Assembly (NCBI RefSeq): GCF_000521805.1
Contig: NZ_JAMB01000004.1
Span: 1 to 64,000, forward strand
Source: Marinomonas ushuaiensis DSM 15871
GTDB lineage: Bacteria > Pseudomonadota > Gammaproteobacteria > Pseudomonadales > Marinomonadaceae
Length of the DNA stretch: 64,000 nucleotides
Direction: 5' to 3'
The notes under the pieces are model-generated. The model saw only the letters and a program-made list of their open reading frames with translations. It had not been told where the DNA came from and did not search any database. This document shows, in pieces, positions 9,497 through 19,191 of this stretch (positions are counted from its first letter, which is position 1; every line of letters starts with the position of its first letter). Position numbers and translations under genes: made by a program.

Positions 9497-10282
9497 ATGT
9501 CAAATACCAAAAGTTTACTGACGATCGAAGATTTGTACGCAAGCGTAGAAGAAAAGCAGATCCTTAAAGGATTAAGTCTGGATATTAAACCTGGCGAAGT
9601 GCATGCCATTATGGGGCCAAATGGCGCAGGTAAAAGTACTTTAGGTTATGTTTTATCTGGCCGTGATGGTTATGCCGTAGACGATGGTAGCGTTACATTA
9701 AACGGTGAAGATTTGTTTGAAATGGAAACAGAAGAGCGTGCTCGTGCCGGTTTGTTTCTTGCTTTTCAATATCCAGTAGAGATTCCAGGTGTAAGTAATC
9801 TAGAATTTTTGAAAGCCTCTGTTGATGCTCAACGTGAAGCGCGTGGCGAAGATGCGATTACATCCGCTGATTTTTTGAAAGAAGCAAAAGCGGCTTGTAA
9901 GCAAGTTAACTTGCCTATTTCATTCCTTAAGCGTGGCGTGAACGAAGGTTTCTCAGGTGGCGAGAAAAAGCGTAATGAGCTAATGCAGATGCTATTACTT
10001 AAGCCGCAACTTTGTATTCTTGATGAAACTGATTCAGGTTTAGATATTGATGCATTACAGGTGGTTGCTGAAGGTGTAAACAGCCAAAGATCAGCTGATC
10101 GTAGCTTTATTGTTGTGACGCATTATCAGCGTCTGCTTGATTATATTAAGCCTGATTTTGTTCATGTTTTGTCTGACGGCAAGATCGTGAAAAGTGGCGA
10201 TGCGTCTCTTGCTCACGAGTTAGAAGCGCAAGGTTATGCTTGGTTACAGAAAGAGCCAGCTGAAGACGAACTTGAGGGGTAA
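9497..10282 (+). CDS. sufC: SufC ATPase of the SufBCD complex
   Basis: A 261-residue ABC-type ATPase without membrane domain. Walker A is GPNGAGKST (about residue 37), the signature FSGGEKKRNE, and Walker B LCILDETDSGLD are intact. SufC drives conformational change in SufB/SufD during cluster assembly. I start at the ATG 9497, with TAAGGA at 9481-9486 as ribosome site, rather than at the upstream TTG. It begins 13 bp after sufB and ends 3 bp before sufD, consistent with one transcript. Confidence 0.97.
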   Translation: MSNTKSLLTIEDLYASVEEKQILKGLSLDIKPGEVHAIMGPNGAGKSTLGYVLSGRDGYAVDDGSVTLNGEDLFEMETEERARAGLFLAFQYPVEIPGVSNLEFLKASVDAQREARGEDAITSADFLKEAKAACKQVNLPISFLKRGVNEGFSGGEKKRNELMQMLLLKPQLCILDETDSGLDIDALQVVAEGVNSQRSADRSFIVVTHYQRLLDYIKPDFVHVLSDGKIVKSGDASLAHELEAQGYAWLQKEPAEDELEG

Positions 10283-10285
10283 TGC

Positions 10286-11545
10286 ATGAGTGAATGGTTA
10301 GAAAGCGCCATTACTCGAGCGCAAGATGTAAATGATTGGCTCGCTCCAAAACGAGCGAATGCTGTTGAGTTGCTATCAAATACTAACTGGCCAACGCGTA
10401 AAACAGAAGCATGGCGTTATACACCACTTCGTTCTGTTGAACGCTCTAACGCTAAAGTCATCACTGATGTGATTGGGTTGTCTCCCGTTGAAGTGACTGG
10501 TTTATCTGCGATTGAATTGGTTTTTGTGAATGGCAAGTATGATGCTTCACAATTAAGCAAAATATTGCCAGAAGGTTTGTCTATTTCTCTTGGGCAAGAC
10601 TTGGAGGGTGTGCAAAAAGCAGAAGCACTAGACGTGTTTTCAACGATTAAACCAGAACGTCATTTGTTTGGTTTAGTGAATGATGCGCTTGCACAAGATG
10701 TGATTGTTATTTCAGTTACTGAGGGTGTTGAGATCACACAGCCTATCCGAATTAGTTCTTTATTGAGTCAAGGTGCAGAGTCTCACACTCGCGTTCAAGT
10801 AAGTTTGGCTGAAGGTTCTCGACTAACGGTTATTGAAGATGTTCAAGCTTCTGGTGATACCTTAAATACCGCTTTTGTAGAATATGACATTGCTAAAAAA
10901 GCGCATCTTGAACATTATCGTTTTGCTTTGCAGACAGGTTCAAATGTTGCGATTGGCGGTAGTCATTTTAATCTACGAGATCACGCCTCGATGCACAGTA
11001 CGATAGTTGCTTTTGGTAGTGATTTATCTCGCTTGGATACAGACATTATTCATGCCGGCGAATTTGCTGATGCTAAGTTAAATGCTATGTATTTGCTAGA
11101 TGGCAAAGAACTTTTTGATCTTCATGCGACGGTTGAGCATGCGATGCCAAACGGCACAACGGAAGAAAACGTTCGTTGTATCGTAGCTGATCACGCCCGT
11201 GCTGTTTTTAATGGTCGCATTCATATTCATCGTGATGCTCAGAAAACATTAGCCGAGCTAAATAATCGTAATCTATTGATGTCGAATACAGCGGAAATTA
11301 ACACCAAGCCTGAGCTTGAGATTTATGCTGATGACGTACGTTGTGCTCATGGTGCAACAGTGGCTCAGATTGATAAGCAGGCTTTGTACTATTTGCAAAC
11401 CCGTGGTGTAAGTCGTTCAAAAGCACAGGTGATGCTCAACTTTGGTTTCATTAATGAGTTGATTGATTTAATGCCAAATGCGGCGTTAGCGGAATGGATT
11501 CGTCCTGTTATTCGTGAGCGTTTTGCGCAGATGGAAGTGAACTAA
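10286..11545 (+). CDS. sufD: Fe-S assembly protein SufD
   Basis: A 419-residue SufD, a paralogue of SufB and partner in SufBC2D, needed mainly for iron entry. The N-terminal helical region carries WPTRKTEAWRYTPLRSV, and the C-terminal beta-helix has the conserved RCAHGATVAQIDKQALYYL region with its cysteine and histidine (near residues 350-355). Length equals the family norm (423 in E. coli). It starts 3 bp after sufC. Confidence 0.97.
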   Translation: MSEWLESAITRAQDVNDWLAPKRANAVELLSNTNWPTRKTEAWRYTPLRSVERSNAKVITDVIGLSPVEVTGLSAIELVFVNGKYDASQLSKILPEGLSISLGQDLEGVQKAEALDVFSTIKPERHLFGLVNDALAQDVIVISVTEGVEITQPIRISSLLSQGAESHTRVQVSLAEGSRLTVIEDVQASGDTLNTAFVEYDIAKKAHLEHYRFALQTGSNVAIGGSHFNLRDHASMHSTIVAFGSDLSRLDTDIIHAGEFADAKLNAMYLLDGKELFDLHATVEHAMPNGTTEENVRCIVADHARAVFNGRIHIHRDAQKTLAELNNRNLLMSNTAEINTKPELEIYADDVRCAHGATVAQIDKQALYYLQTRGVSRSKAQVMLNFGFINELIDLMPNAALAEWIRPVIRERFAQMEVN

Positions 11546-11556
11546 GCGAGAATCGA

Positions 11557-12774
11557 ATGAGTTTTGATGTAGCAGCTATCCGTGATCAATTTCCTATCTT
11601 GAAACGTGAAATTGATGGTAAGCCTTTGGTTTATTTAGACAATGCAGCCACGACACAAAAGCCACAATGTGTTATTGATGCTTTGGTTGATTATTATACG
11701 ACGTGTAATTCTAACGTACATCGTGGCGCACATCGTCTTGCGGATGAGGCCACTCGTCGATTTGAAGCGGCGCGTGACATTGTTAAAGAATTTATTAATG
11801 CGCCAAAACGTGAAGAAGTGATTTGGACAAGTGGCACAACAGAAAGCATTAATATTGTTGCCAATGGTCTGGGTTCATTGCTTTCTCCTGGTGATGAAAT
11901 TATTGCGACGGGAATGGATCATCATGCGAATTTGGTGACATGGCAGCAGGCTTGTAAAGTATCTGGTGCGACCTTGAAAACGGTTCCTGTGACAGATAAA
12001 GGTGAATTAGATCAAGACGCCTACGATGCGATGTTGAATGAAAAAACCAAGTTTGTGGCTTTTCCTCATGTCTCAAATGCGTTAGGTACGATTAATCCAG
12101 TTAAAGAAATGACCGCCAAAGCCAAGAAATTTGGTGCTTGGGTTTTAGTCGATGGAGCGCAAGGTGCAGCTCATGGTTGGGCTGATGTGCAAAATATCGG
12201 TTGTGATTTTTATGCTTTCTCGGCTCATAAGTTGTATGGGCCAATGGGTATTGGTGTGCTTTGGGGGCGTGAATCTGTTCTTGAAAGCTGGCCTGTTTGG
12301 CGCACTGGTGGAGAAATGATTTCCACGGTAACTTTAGAAGAAGCAACTTGGAACGTTTTGCCTTATCGCTTTGAAGCAGGCACGCCAAATGTGGGCGACG
12401 CTATCGCGACAGGAGAAGCTATTCGTTGGTTTAGTGCATTGGATCAAGAGGCCGTTACGGCGCATGAAAAAACCTTATTGGATTATGCTACTGAGTTGGC
12501 GGAAGCGTTTGAGGGTTTGACTATCATAGGTACAGCGAAAGAAAAAGTTGGTGTTTTGAGTTTTATCATGGATCACGGGCATCCAGCGGATATTGGCTTC
12601 TTATTAGATCGTCAAGGCATTGCTGTTCGTACTGGAGATCATTGCGCACAACCGCTAATGGCTCGTTTTAATGTGCCGGGTACGGCCCGTGCATCTTTCG
12701 CAATTTACAATACATTAGAAGAAGTTGACGCCTTGTTTGTTGCACTGAAAAAAGTGCGCACAATGTTGGCTTAG
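11557..12774 (+). CDS. sufS: Cysteine desulfurase SufS (group II)
   Basis: A 405-residue PLP enzyme that takes sulfur from L-cysteine for the SufE/SufB relay. PLP lysine is K225 (FSAHKLYGP), the cofactor-stacking histidine is H122/H123 (MDHHANL), and the persulfide cysteine is C363 (RTGDHCAQP), as in the SufS/CsdA group. It begins 11 bp after sufD. A second desulfurase of the IscS type occurs further down (14316), so this region encodes two. Confidence 0.97.
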   Translation: MSFDVAAIRDQFPILKREIDGKPLVYLDNAATTQKPQCVIDALVDYYTTCNSNVHRGAHRLADEATRRFEAARDIVKEFINAPKREEVIWTSGTTESINIVANGLGSLLSPGDEIIATGMDHHANLVTWQQACKVSGATLKTVPVTDKGELDQDAYDAMLNEKTKFVAFPHVSNALGTINPVKEMTAKAKKFGAWVLVDGAQGAAHGWADVQNIGCDFYAFSAHKLYGPMGIGVLWGRESVLESWPVWRTGGEMISTVTLEEATWNVLPYRFEAGTPNVGDAIATGEAIRWFSALDQEAVTAHEKTLLDYATELAEAFEGLTIIGTAKEKVGVLSFIMDHGHPADIGFLLDRQGIAVRTGDHCAQPLMARFNVPGTARASFAIYNTLEEVDALFVALKKVRTMLA

Positions 12775-12783
12775 GAGGTTTCA

Positions 12784-13134
12784 ATGACAGCAACAACATT
12801 TGACCCTGCCTCTAGCGTGTCTCTAACCGCTTCTGCGCAGAAATATTTTGCCTCTAAATTGGTTAAGCAACCAGAGAAATTGATTCGGTTGAGTACCAAG
12901 GCAAGTGGCTGTACGGGCTTTGCCTATGTATTAGATATCGTTGATGGACCATCAGCAGGAGATTCTGTGCTGTCTTTTGATAGCGTGACTTTGGCGGTGG
13001 ATTCGCAGTCGATTACTATGCTTTCTGGAACAGAGATTGACTTGGTGCGTGAAGGCGTTAACGAAGTTGTGAAGTTTAATAACCCTAACGTTGTGGCTGA
13101 ATGTGGCTGTGGCGAAAGCTTTAGTGTGAGTTAA
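12784..13134 (+). CDS. sufA: A-type Fe-S carrier (SufA/IscA-like)
   Basis: A 116-residue HesB/IscA family protein. The three conserved cysteines are seen in ASGCTGF and in the C-terminal ECGCGESF motif. A-type carriers pass clusters from the scaffold to target proteins. A strong ribosome site (AGGAGGTTTCA, 12774-12784 region) precedes the ATG, 9 bp after sufS. Naming between SufA, IscA and ErpA is uncertain; context in a suf operon favours SufA. Confidence 0.85.
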   Translation: MTATTFDPASSVSLTASAQKYFASKLVKQPEKLIRLSTKASGCTGFAYVLDIVDGPSAGDSVLSFDSVTLAVDSQSITMLSGTEIDLVREGVNEVVKFNNPNVVAECGCGESFSVS

Positions 13135-13140
13135 TCTTTC

Positions 13141-13671
13141 ATGCAAAAAATGGTCGTAACACAGCGTGCTTGTCCAGCACGTCGAGTGCCAAGCGGTGAG
13201 CCGGTTAGCATTCCAGAAGGTCAATTTATTACTATCAACCAAAGTCTCGGTGGTAATTACACAGTGACGTGGCAAGGGAATATGCTACGGATTGATGGTA
13301 CCGATGCTGAAGCCATTGGCCAGCAGCCAGAAATATTAGAGTTTGCAGACTTAGGTTCAAGCGATATTAATGAAGAGCAAGTTTGGCAAGCAATAGACAC
13401 GGTTTTTGATCCGGAAATTCCAATCAGTTTGGTGTCTCTCGGTTTAGTGTATAAAGTCGAATTAGATCAAGATGCCAAAACGGTATTGATTGATATGACG
13501 CTAACGGCGCCGGGTTGCGGAATGGGGCCGGTTTTAGTGGGCGATGTAAAATATCGCGTGGCAAAAGTCCCCAATGTTAAGGACGTTAAGGTTGAGTTGG
13601 TATTTGATCCACCTTGGTCCCGTGAAATGATGAGTGAAGAAGCGCAATTAGAAGCGGGTCTTTTCTTCTAA
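13141..13671 (+). CDS. sufT: Fe-S assembly protein SufT (MIP18/DUF59 family)
   Basis: A 176-residue SufT. The N-terminal part (1-80) is the extra domain found in the suf-linked form (PVSIPEGQFITINQSLGGNY), and residues 85-176 are a DUF59/MIP18 domain with VFDPEIPISLVSLGLVY and LTAPGCGMG, the latter containing the conserved cysteine. SufT proteins help in Fe-S cluster maturation, probably at delivery to targets. It starts 6 bp after the A-type carrier and is the last gene before a terminator. Confidence 0.92.
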   Translation: MQKMVVTQRACPARRVPSGEPVSIPEGQFITINQSLGGNYTVTWQGNMLRIDGTDAEAIGQQPEILEFADLGSSDINEEQVWQAIDTVFDPEIPISLVSLGLVYKVELDQDAKTVLIDMTLTAPGCGMGPVLVGDVKYRVAKVPNVKDVKVELVFDPPWSREMMSEEAQLEAGLFF

Positions 13672-13725
13672 TATCTTTGGAGTTGTAACCAATCCCTATA
13701 GATAGGTGAAGTCGAATATAATAAG

Positions 13726-13766
13726 CGGCCTTGGTAACTTACTAAGAGCCGTTTTTCTATTTTTAT
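13726..13766 (+). terminator. Intrinsic terminator or attenuator after sufT
   Basis: CGGCCTTGGTA (13726-13736) pairs with TACTAAGAGCCG (13740-13751) with one bulge and one G-T pair, followed by TTTTTCTATTTTT. It separates iscR-sufBCDSAT from sufE and may reduce read-through into it. Confidence 0.65.
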
Positions 13767-13792
13767 GGTTTTAATACAAAAGAGGGGGAGTC

Positions 13793-14218
13793 ATGTCCTT
13801 ACCTAGTACAGAAGATATCGTTGATGATCTATTGTTTTTCGATGATTGGGAAGACAAATACAAGTACATAATCGATCTAGGTAAATCTTTGCCTGCGTTT
13901 GATGATGACTGGCGTACACCTGAGCGTCTAGTTAAAGGGTGTCAGAGTAGCGTTTGGATTCAGCCTGGCAGTGAACAGGATGCTTCAAAAGGTGAAGTTC
14001 TGGTTTTTTCTGTAGACAGTGATGCCATTATTGTTCGTGGTTTATTGGGGCTTGTCTTATCCGCTTTGAATCATAAAACACCCGAAGAAATTCTGGCGTT
14101 TGATATTTCGAGTTATTTTGCAGAATTGGATCTTGAACGTCACTTAAGTCCGACTCGTGGGAATGGACTGCGATCTATTGTTAATCGTATTAAAAGTATT
14201 GCGCAGGCTGCGGCTTAA
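13793..14218 (+). CDS. sufE: Sulfur acceptor SufE
   Basis: A 141-residue SufE (E. coli 138). The persulfide-accepting cysteine is C50 in RLVKGCQSSVW. SufE stimulates SufS and carries sulfur to SufB. The gene has its own strong ribosome site (AGAGGGGGAG before the ATG). It lies 121 bp after sufT, beyond a hairpin terminator, so it may be expressed at a different level from the main operon, possibly with the iscS-like gene. Confidence 0.95.
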   Translation: MSLPSTEDIVDDLLFFDDWEDKYKYIIDLGKSLPAFDDDWRTPERLVKGCQSSVWIQPGSEQDASKGEVLVFSVDSDAIIVRGLLGLVLSALNHKTPEEILAFDISSYFAELDLERHLSPTRGNGLRSIVNRIKSIAQAAA

Positions 14219-14315
14219 TTTAGAGTGCTCTTTATGATTTAAAATAATTTTTTGTCAGCGCTTATTTTTGCCTGAGATATTTTTGTTATCCGAAACTGTT
14301 ATTGGAGCGTTTTGA

Positions 14316-15473
14316 ATGAATACCCCGGTTTATCTAGATAATTCCGCCACTACACCGGTGGACCCAAGAGTTGCTGAAAAAATGATGGCGTGCTTAACGC
14401 AAGATGGCAACTTTGGTAATCCTGCGTCGCGCTCCCATCTTTTCGGTTGGCGAGCAGAGGAAGCGGTAGAAGAGGCTAGATTGCAGGTGGCTAATCTTAT
14501 TGGCGCCGATTCGCGTGAAATTGTTTGGACGTCAGGTGCGACGGAAGCAAATAATCTTGCTTTGAAGGGGATTGCTCACGCTTATCGTCAAAAAGGTCGT
14601 CATATTATTACATCAATGATCGAGCATAAGGCGGTACTTGATCCTTGTAAACAGCTTGAAAAAGAAGGTTTTGAAGTGACTTACCTTGAGCCCGATTTGC
14701 ATGGTGTTATTTCACCTGATCAAGTGGCTGGAGCACTTCGTGATGACACTATTCTTGTGTCTTTGATGCATGGTAATAACGAGTTAGGCGTACTGACTGA
14801 TATTGCTAAAATTGGAGAGCTAACACGATCTCGTGGTGTGTTCTTACATGTAGACGCTGCGCAAACAACGGGTAAAGTAGTGATTGATGTAAATGCCATG
14901 AAAGTCGATTTGATGTCACTTACTGCCCATAAAACTTATGGACCTAAAGGTATTGGAGCTTTATTCGTTAGACGCTCTCCTAAAGTGAAGTTGGAAGCGC
15001 AAATACACGGTGGTGGCCATGAGCGTGGAATGCGTTCAGGTACATTGGCGACACATCAAATTGTTGGTATGGGGGAAGCTTTTCGTTTAGCTTCTAAAGA
15101 TATGATTGTGGATTGCACTCGTATATTGAAACTTCGTGAGTATTTATGGTCATCCTTGAATGAGTTGCCTGATATTCATTTAAACGGCGATTCGGAAGAG
15201 CGTGTCGCTGGTGTGATTAATGTTGGTTTTGATGATGTAGATGGTGAAGTGCTATTAATGTCTTTGAGTGATATCGCTGTGTCCTCAGGATCTGCTTGTA
15301 CCTCAGCAAGTTTAGAGCCATCTTATGTATTGCGTGCGATCGGTTTAAAAGATGACTTAGCGCATAGTTCATTACGCCTTTCTATTGGTCGTTTCACTAC
15401 GGAAGAAGAGGTGGATTTTGCTGCTGAGACAATTAAAAATGCGGTTACTCGTCTTAGATTGATGAATGAATAA
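14316..15473 (+). CDS. iscS: IscS-type cysteine desulfurase lacking the C-terminal tail
   Basis: A 385-residue group I cysteine desulfurase. PLP lysine K206 ([10 protein letters not shown]), H104 and the mobile-loop cysteine C328 ([19 protein letters not shown]) sit at the same numbers as in E. coli IscS (404 residues). It ends at RLRLMNE and so lacks about 19 residues of the tail that helps dock the scaffold IscU. No iscU, hscA, hscB or fdx is in this operon. It may supply sulfur for tRNA thiolation and other general uses while SufS serves the clusters. It follows sufE by 97 bp. Confidence 0.9.
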   Translation: MNTPVYLDNSATTPVDPRVAEKMMACLTQDGNFGNPASRSHLFGWRAEEAVEEARLQVANLIGADSREIVWTSGATEANNLALKGIAHAYRQKGRHIITSMIEHKAVLDPCKQLEKEGFEVTYLEPDLHGVISPDQVAGALRDDTILVSLMHGNNELGVLTDIAKIGELTRSRGVFLHVDAAQTTGKVVIDVNAMKVDLMSLTAHKTYGPKGIGALFVRRSPKVKLEAQIHGGGHERGMRSGTLATHQIVGMGEAFRLASKDMIVDCTRILKLREYLWSSLNELPDIHLNGDSEERVAGVINVGFDDVDGEVLLMSLSDIAVSSGSACTSASLEPSYVLRAIGLKDDLAHSSLRLSIGRFTTEEEVDFAAETIKNAVTRLRLMNE

Positions 15474-15547
15474 GAGTAAAACCTTCTTTTATTCTATTCA
15501 GTGCAAATAATCTTGATTGGAGCATACAATTTTCATCAATTGATGCG

Positions 15548-15553
15548 TATAAT
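15548..15553 (+). promoter_or_regulatory. Candidate -10 element of ndk
   Basis: A perfect TATAAT lies 72 bp before the ndk start. No good -35 is visible at 16-18 bp upstream (TACAAT at 15525-15530 is the best), so this is a weak prediction. Confidence 0.35.
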
Positions 15554-15625
15554 CCACGCGCTGAACTTTTATGTCCTAGGCCATGCTAAAGCATCGCCTT
15601 TTAAAATCTAATTTGGAGTTATATC

Positions 15626-16033
15626 ATGGCGTTAGAACGCACTCTATCTATCATCAAGCCTGATGCTGTTGCAAAAAATGTAATCGGTGAAATCTACACT
15701 CGTTTTGAACGTGCTGGTTTTAAAATTGTTGAAGCAAAAATGATTCAATTGGATGACGAATTGGCTGGTGGTTTTTACGCTGAGCACAAAGAACGTCCAT
15801 TCTACAAAGATTTGGTTGCTTTCATGACTTCTGGTCCTGTTGTTGTTTCTGTTCTTGAAGGTGAAGGCGCTGTTCTTCGTCATCGTGAACTAATGGGTGC
15901 AACTAACCCTAAAGAAGCGACTGCTGGTACTTTGCGTGCAGACTACGCAACATCTATTGATGCAAATGCTGTTCATGGTTCTGATTCTGTTGAATCTGCA
16001 ACACGTGAAATTGCTTACTTCTTCGGTAAGTAA
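15626..16033 (+). CDS. ndk: Nucleoside diphosphate kinase
   Basis: A 135-residue Ndk (E. coli 143) that transfers the terminal phosphate of ATP to nucleoside diphosphates through a phospho-histidine. The catalytic His is H117 in NAVHGSDS, and the N-terminal [12 protein letters not shown] is typical. TTTGGAGTTATATC supplies the ribosome site. It precedes rlmN, the usual neighbour order in gammaproteobacteria, and ends at a tandem terminator. Confidence 0.97.
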   Translation: MALERTLSIIKPDAVAKNVIGEIYTRFERAGFKIVEAKMIQLDDELAGGFYAEHKERPFYKDLVAFMTSGPVVVSVLEGEGAVLRHRELMGATNPKEATAGTLRADYATSIDANAVHGSDSVESATREIAYFFGK

Positions 16034-16072
16034 TTGATCGGAAGGGCTTCTAGTCCACCCGATATAGAGAAG

Positions 16073-16136
16073 GCGGGCATTAGCCCGCTTTTTTGCAGAG
16101 GCTTCTGAAAAGACACTATCTTTTCAGAGGCTTTTT
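16073..16136 (+). terminator. Two tandem intrinsic terminators after ndk
   Basis: The first is GCGGGC-ATTA-GCCCGC (16073-16088) followed by six T. The second is CTGAAAAG (16105-16112) pairing with CTTTTCAG (16120-16127), ending AGGCTTTTTT. Both lie between ndk and rlmN. Confidence 0.85.
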
Positions 16137-16176
16137 TCGTTTAACTTAATGCTAAAAATAGCAAGCGATCTTGATT

Positions 16177-17292
16177 ATGACTGACACTAAAAAAGTAAAC
16201 CTGTTGGGTTTATCACCAGAAAAATTGATTGAATTCTTTGAGTCGATAGGTGAAAAAAAATTCAGAGCGACTCAGGTGATTAAATGGATTCATCAAAAAG
16301 GCGCAGAAAATTTTGATGAAATGACAGATGTCAGTAAGGCGTTGCGAGCGAAGTTAGAAACGATTTGTGAGATTCGTGGGCCAGAAGTTGTTTCTCAGAA
16401 TATCTCTAAAGACGGTACTCGTAAGTGGATCATCCGTACTGATGGTGGAAAAAATGATTGCGTAGAAACCGTCTTAATTCCTGATGGTGATCGTGCAACT
16501 TTATGTGTTTCTTCTCAGGTCGGTTGTTCCTTGGATTGCAGTTTTTGTTCAACAGGTAAGCAAGGTTTTAATCGTAACCTGACTCCAGCTGAAATTATTG
16601 GCCAAGTTTGGATTGCTATTAAATCGTTTGGTCCGATGGATCCTAATGGTCCTCGTCGTGTGACAAACGTTGTTATGATGGGAATGGGTGAGCCATTGAT
16701 GAACTTCGAACCTGTCGTCGATTCAATGATTCTGATGATGCATGACCATGCATATGGTTTGTCTAAGCGTCGTGTCACATTGAGTACGTCTGGTGTGGTT
16801 CCTAAAATCTATGAACTGGTTAAACGTACCGATGTATCTTTGGCCATCTCTCTGCATGCGCCAGATAATGCTTTGCGTGATGTATTGGTACCAATTAATA
16901 AAAAATATCCAATCGCTGAGTTGCTTGAATCTTGTCAGCATTATTTGGCTAATCTACCCGATAAGAGGCACATCACCATCGAATATACAATGATGTCTGG
17001 TGTAAATGATAATGAAGAGCAAGCACATCAGCTGGCTGAGTTGCTTAAAGACTTAGAATGCAAGATTAATCTAATTCCGTTTAACCCATTTCCACATTCA
17101 GGTTATGAAAAACCGTCAAATAATCGTGTTCGCCGCTTTCAGAAAATCTTAGCTGATGCGGGATACACGGTCACGGTTCGGACGACACGTGGTGATGATA
17201 TTGATGCTGCATGTGGTCAGTTAGTTGGAGACTTTCATGATAAAACTCGCCGTAGTCAGAAATACATTGAATTGAGAGAAGTGAAAAGCTAA
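16177..17292 (+). CDS. rlmN: rRNA/tRNA adenine-C2 methyltransferase RlmN
   Basis: A 371-residue radical SAM enzyme that methylates C2 of A2503 in 23S rRNA and A37 of some tRNAs. The 4Fe-4S motif is C117-X3-C121-X2-C124 (CSLDCSFC), and the catalytic methyl-carrying cysteine occurs in [14 protein letters not shown] near residue 348. I start at the ATG 16177, as the TTG two codons earlier has no better ribosome site; neither start has a strong one. It is the first gene of the conserved run to bamB. Confidence 0.96.
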   Translation: MTDTKKVNLLGLSPEKLIEFFESIGEKKFRATQVIKWIHQKGAENFDEMTDVSKALRAKLETICEIRGPEVVSQNISKDGTRKWIIRTDGGKNDCVETVLIPDGDRATLCVSSQVGCSLDCSFCSTGKQGFNRNLTPAEIIGQVWIAIKSFGPMDPNGPRRVTNVVMMGMGEPLMNFEPVVDSMILMMHDHAYGLSKRRVTLSTSGVVPKIYELVKRTDVSLAISLHAPDNALRDVLVPINKKYPIAELLESCQHYLANLPDKRHITIEYTMMSGVNDNEEQAHQLAELLKDLECKINLIPFNPFPHSGYEKPSNNRVRRFQKILADAGYTVTVRTTRGDDIDAACGQLVGDFHDKTRRSQKYIELREVKS

Positions 17293-17331
17293 TTTAAATT
17301 ATTCACTTTTATATACGACAAGGATGTCAGT

Positions 17332-18051
17332 ATGCGGTTATTGTTTTTTATAGTATGTGGTTTTTTTATAACATCCTGTGCTTATCAGGCTGTTCAGCCT
17401 CAACCTTTGGAAGTGTCTGCAGCTAAACGGCTGTCATTTATTCAGGCGCGTCTTTTACTTGGGCAGTGGCCGTTAGCGAAAGAGCAACTTGATCAAATAG
17501 ATGAGCCAAACCAAGGTCGAGAATATTGGCGATTATTAAGCTTATATTGGTTGAGTGTTGAGCATCATGAGGAGGCCGTATTAATCCATGAAGCAGCGCT
17601 GTTAAATTATCCTAATGATGATTTTATTTTGAATAATTATGGAGTGCTGTTGGGTGCAAAAAAACGCTGGGTTGAGGCTTGTGCCGCTTTTGAAAAAGCA
17701 GGCGAAAATGGTTTTCCTCAACGCCAAACAGTGCAAATAAACCTGGCCAGATGCGCAATACGTCAGAATGACGTAAATTTAGCTTCATTCTACTTAAAAC
17801 AAGCAAAAGAAATTGCTGATTTACCTCTGATTGGTTTGATGACAGAGCTCAATCTTGTTTTAATACAAGGTAATAATGAAAAAGCTCGCTTAATTCTTAA
17901 TAATATCCAGGCTGGTAAAAAAATTGCCCGAGGATCGGTGCATTTTGATGAATACAATTGTCTGTCGTGGCACTTAATTGCACGCGAGACTGACCCTACA
18001 CTGCATTCATCTGCGAGTAAATTTATATGCCTGAATGGCTCAAGGTATTGA
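17332..18051 (+). CDS. PilF/PilW-like TPR lipoprotein
   Basis: A 239-residue lipoprotein with lipobox ending at C16 (FFITSC). Residues 35-200 contain tetratricopeptide-like helices (for example YPNDDFILNNYGVLLGAKKRWVEACAAFEKA). Between rlmN and rodZ the standard neighbour is PilF/PilW, the outer-membrane pilotin that assembles the PilQ secretin of type IV pili, and the protein fits that role, though the TPR repeats are weaker than usual. Its last codons overlap the rodZ start region. Confidence 0.8.
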   Translation: MRLLFFIVCGFFITSCAYQAVQPQPLEVSAAKRLSFIQARLLLGQWPLAKEQLDQIDEPNQGREYWRLLSLYWLSVEHHEEAVLIHEAALLNYPNDDFILNNYGVLLGAKKRWVEACAAFEKAGENGFPQRQTVQINLARCAIRQNDVNLASFYLKQAKEIADLPLIGLMTELNLVLIQGNNEKARLILNNIQAGKKIARGSVHFDEYNCLSWHLIARETDPTLHSSASKFICLNGSRY

Positions 18052-18052
18052 C

Positions 18053-19183
18053 ATGACAACTGAATTTAAAACTGACGTTTCTCTAAATAAAACTAGTACG
18101 AATACTAATGATAGCAATGCGGATCTTATTGCTGATGATACTAGTGTAAATGATGCTCCAAATGATGAGAATACAGAGAATGTTATTGATAATGTCGTTA
18201 TTGAAAGCGATGTAATGAAAGTAATTGATATCGGTAACGAATTAAAAGAAAAAAGGTTAGAGCTAGGGTTTGATGAAAGAAATGTTGCCACTAAGCTGAA
18301 AATTCCGATCGATCAAGTTCGTGCGCTTGAGTCTAGTGATTTTAGTTATTTTAGGTCAGTTACTTTTGCTCGAGGTTTTCTCAAAAGTTATTGCCGCCTA
18401 TTGGAATTAGATTATGTTGTTATGGTCGCTGCGTTTGACAAAGAACGAGCTGGTGCTGAGACAACAATTAAGCCTGTTGATAAAGTTCATAAACAGACGC
18501 ATCTAGGCGATCCAATTGTTATCTTCATTTCTGTAGTTATTGTGGCTGTTTTAGTGTTTTTGGTTTTTTGGTGGCCAAGTACGTCAAGCGTAACTTCTTT
18601 AGACGATATTGTTAATGAAACAGTTGAAACTATAGCCGATCCAGAAACGTCTTCTACAGCGAATGAAACTCTAGAGTTAGAAGAGCCAACTAACAATAAA
18701 GAAGTCGATGTTCAGTCGTCTGTAGATCAAAGAATAATAGCTCCTGCTGCAAACGCAATACCTTCTAAGGCGATTGCGGACGCGGATGAGAAACCTGTGA
18801 ACGAAAATGATGTTGTAACTGGGTTGTCTGCTGAAACTGTCGCTATTTTAAAAGAAGCCGGAGTAAGCCCGGATGAAGTGGTAAGAGCAACTAAAGTTGT
18901 GCCAGCTACTGAAACATCTGTTGTACAGCAAACAGTAGCGTATCAAGATGATGTTGAAATTGCTTTTAGCGGAGACTGCTGGGCAGAAATTCGTGATGCA
19001 TCTGGAACTATTTTATTTTCAGGTGTGAAGTCAGCGGGTAGCTCATTGGCGCTAACAGGTGATGCACCATACCGCGTTGTATTAGGTTACGCCAAAGGCG
19101 TTTCTTCTTTGATATACAAAGGCGAGCAATTCGATTTTTCTCCTTTCACACGTAAAGATTTGGCTCGATTTGAGCTCAAGTAG
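18053..19183 (+). CDS. rodZ: Cytoskeleton protein RodZ
   Basis: A 376-residue bitopic membrane protein linking MreB to the cell-wall machinery. A low-complexity acidic N-terminus (about 1-55) precedes the cytoplasmic helix-turn-helix ([13 protein letters not shown] ... [13 protein letters not shown]), one transmembrane segment near residues 150-172 ([20 protein letters not shown]), an acidic Thr/Glu-rich periplasmic linker, and the C-terminal DUF4115 domain ([16 protein letters not shown]). I prefer the ATG at 18053; an ATG at 18035 overlapping the previous gene adds six residues. Confidence 0.93.
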   Translation: MTTEFKTDVSLNKTSTNTNDSNADLIADDTSVNDAPNDENTENVIDNVVIESDVMKVIDIGNELKEKRLELGFDERNVATKLKIPIDQVRALESSDFSYFRSVTFARGFLKSYCRLLELDYVVMVAAFDKERAGAETTIKPVDKVHKQTHLGDPIVIFISVVIVAVLVFLVFWWPSTSSVTSLDDIVNETVETIADPETSSTANETLELEEPTNNKEVDVQSSVDQRIIAPAANAIPSKAIADADEKPVNENDVVTGLSAETVAILKEAGVSPDEVVRATKVVPATETSVVQQTVAYQDDVEIAFSGDCWAEIRDASGTILFSGVKSAGSSLALTGDAPYRVVLGYAKGVSSLIYKGEQFDFSPFTRKDLARFELK

Positions 19184-19191
19184 AGACTTTT

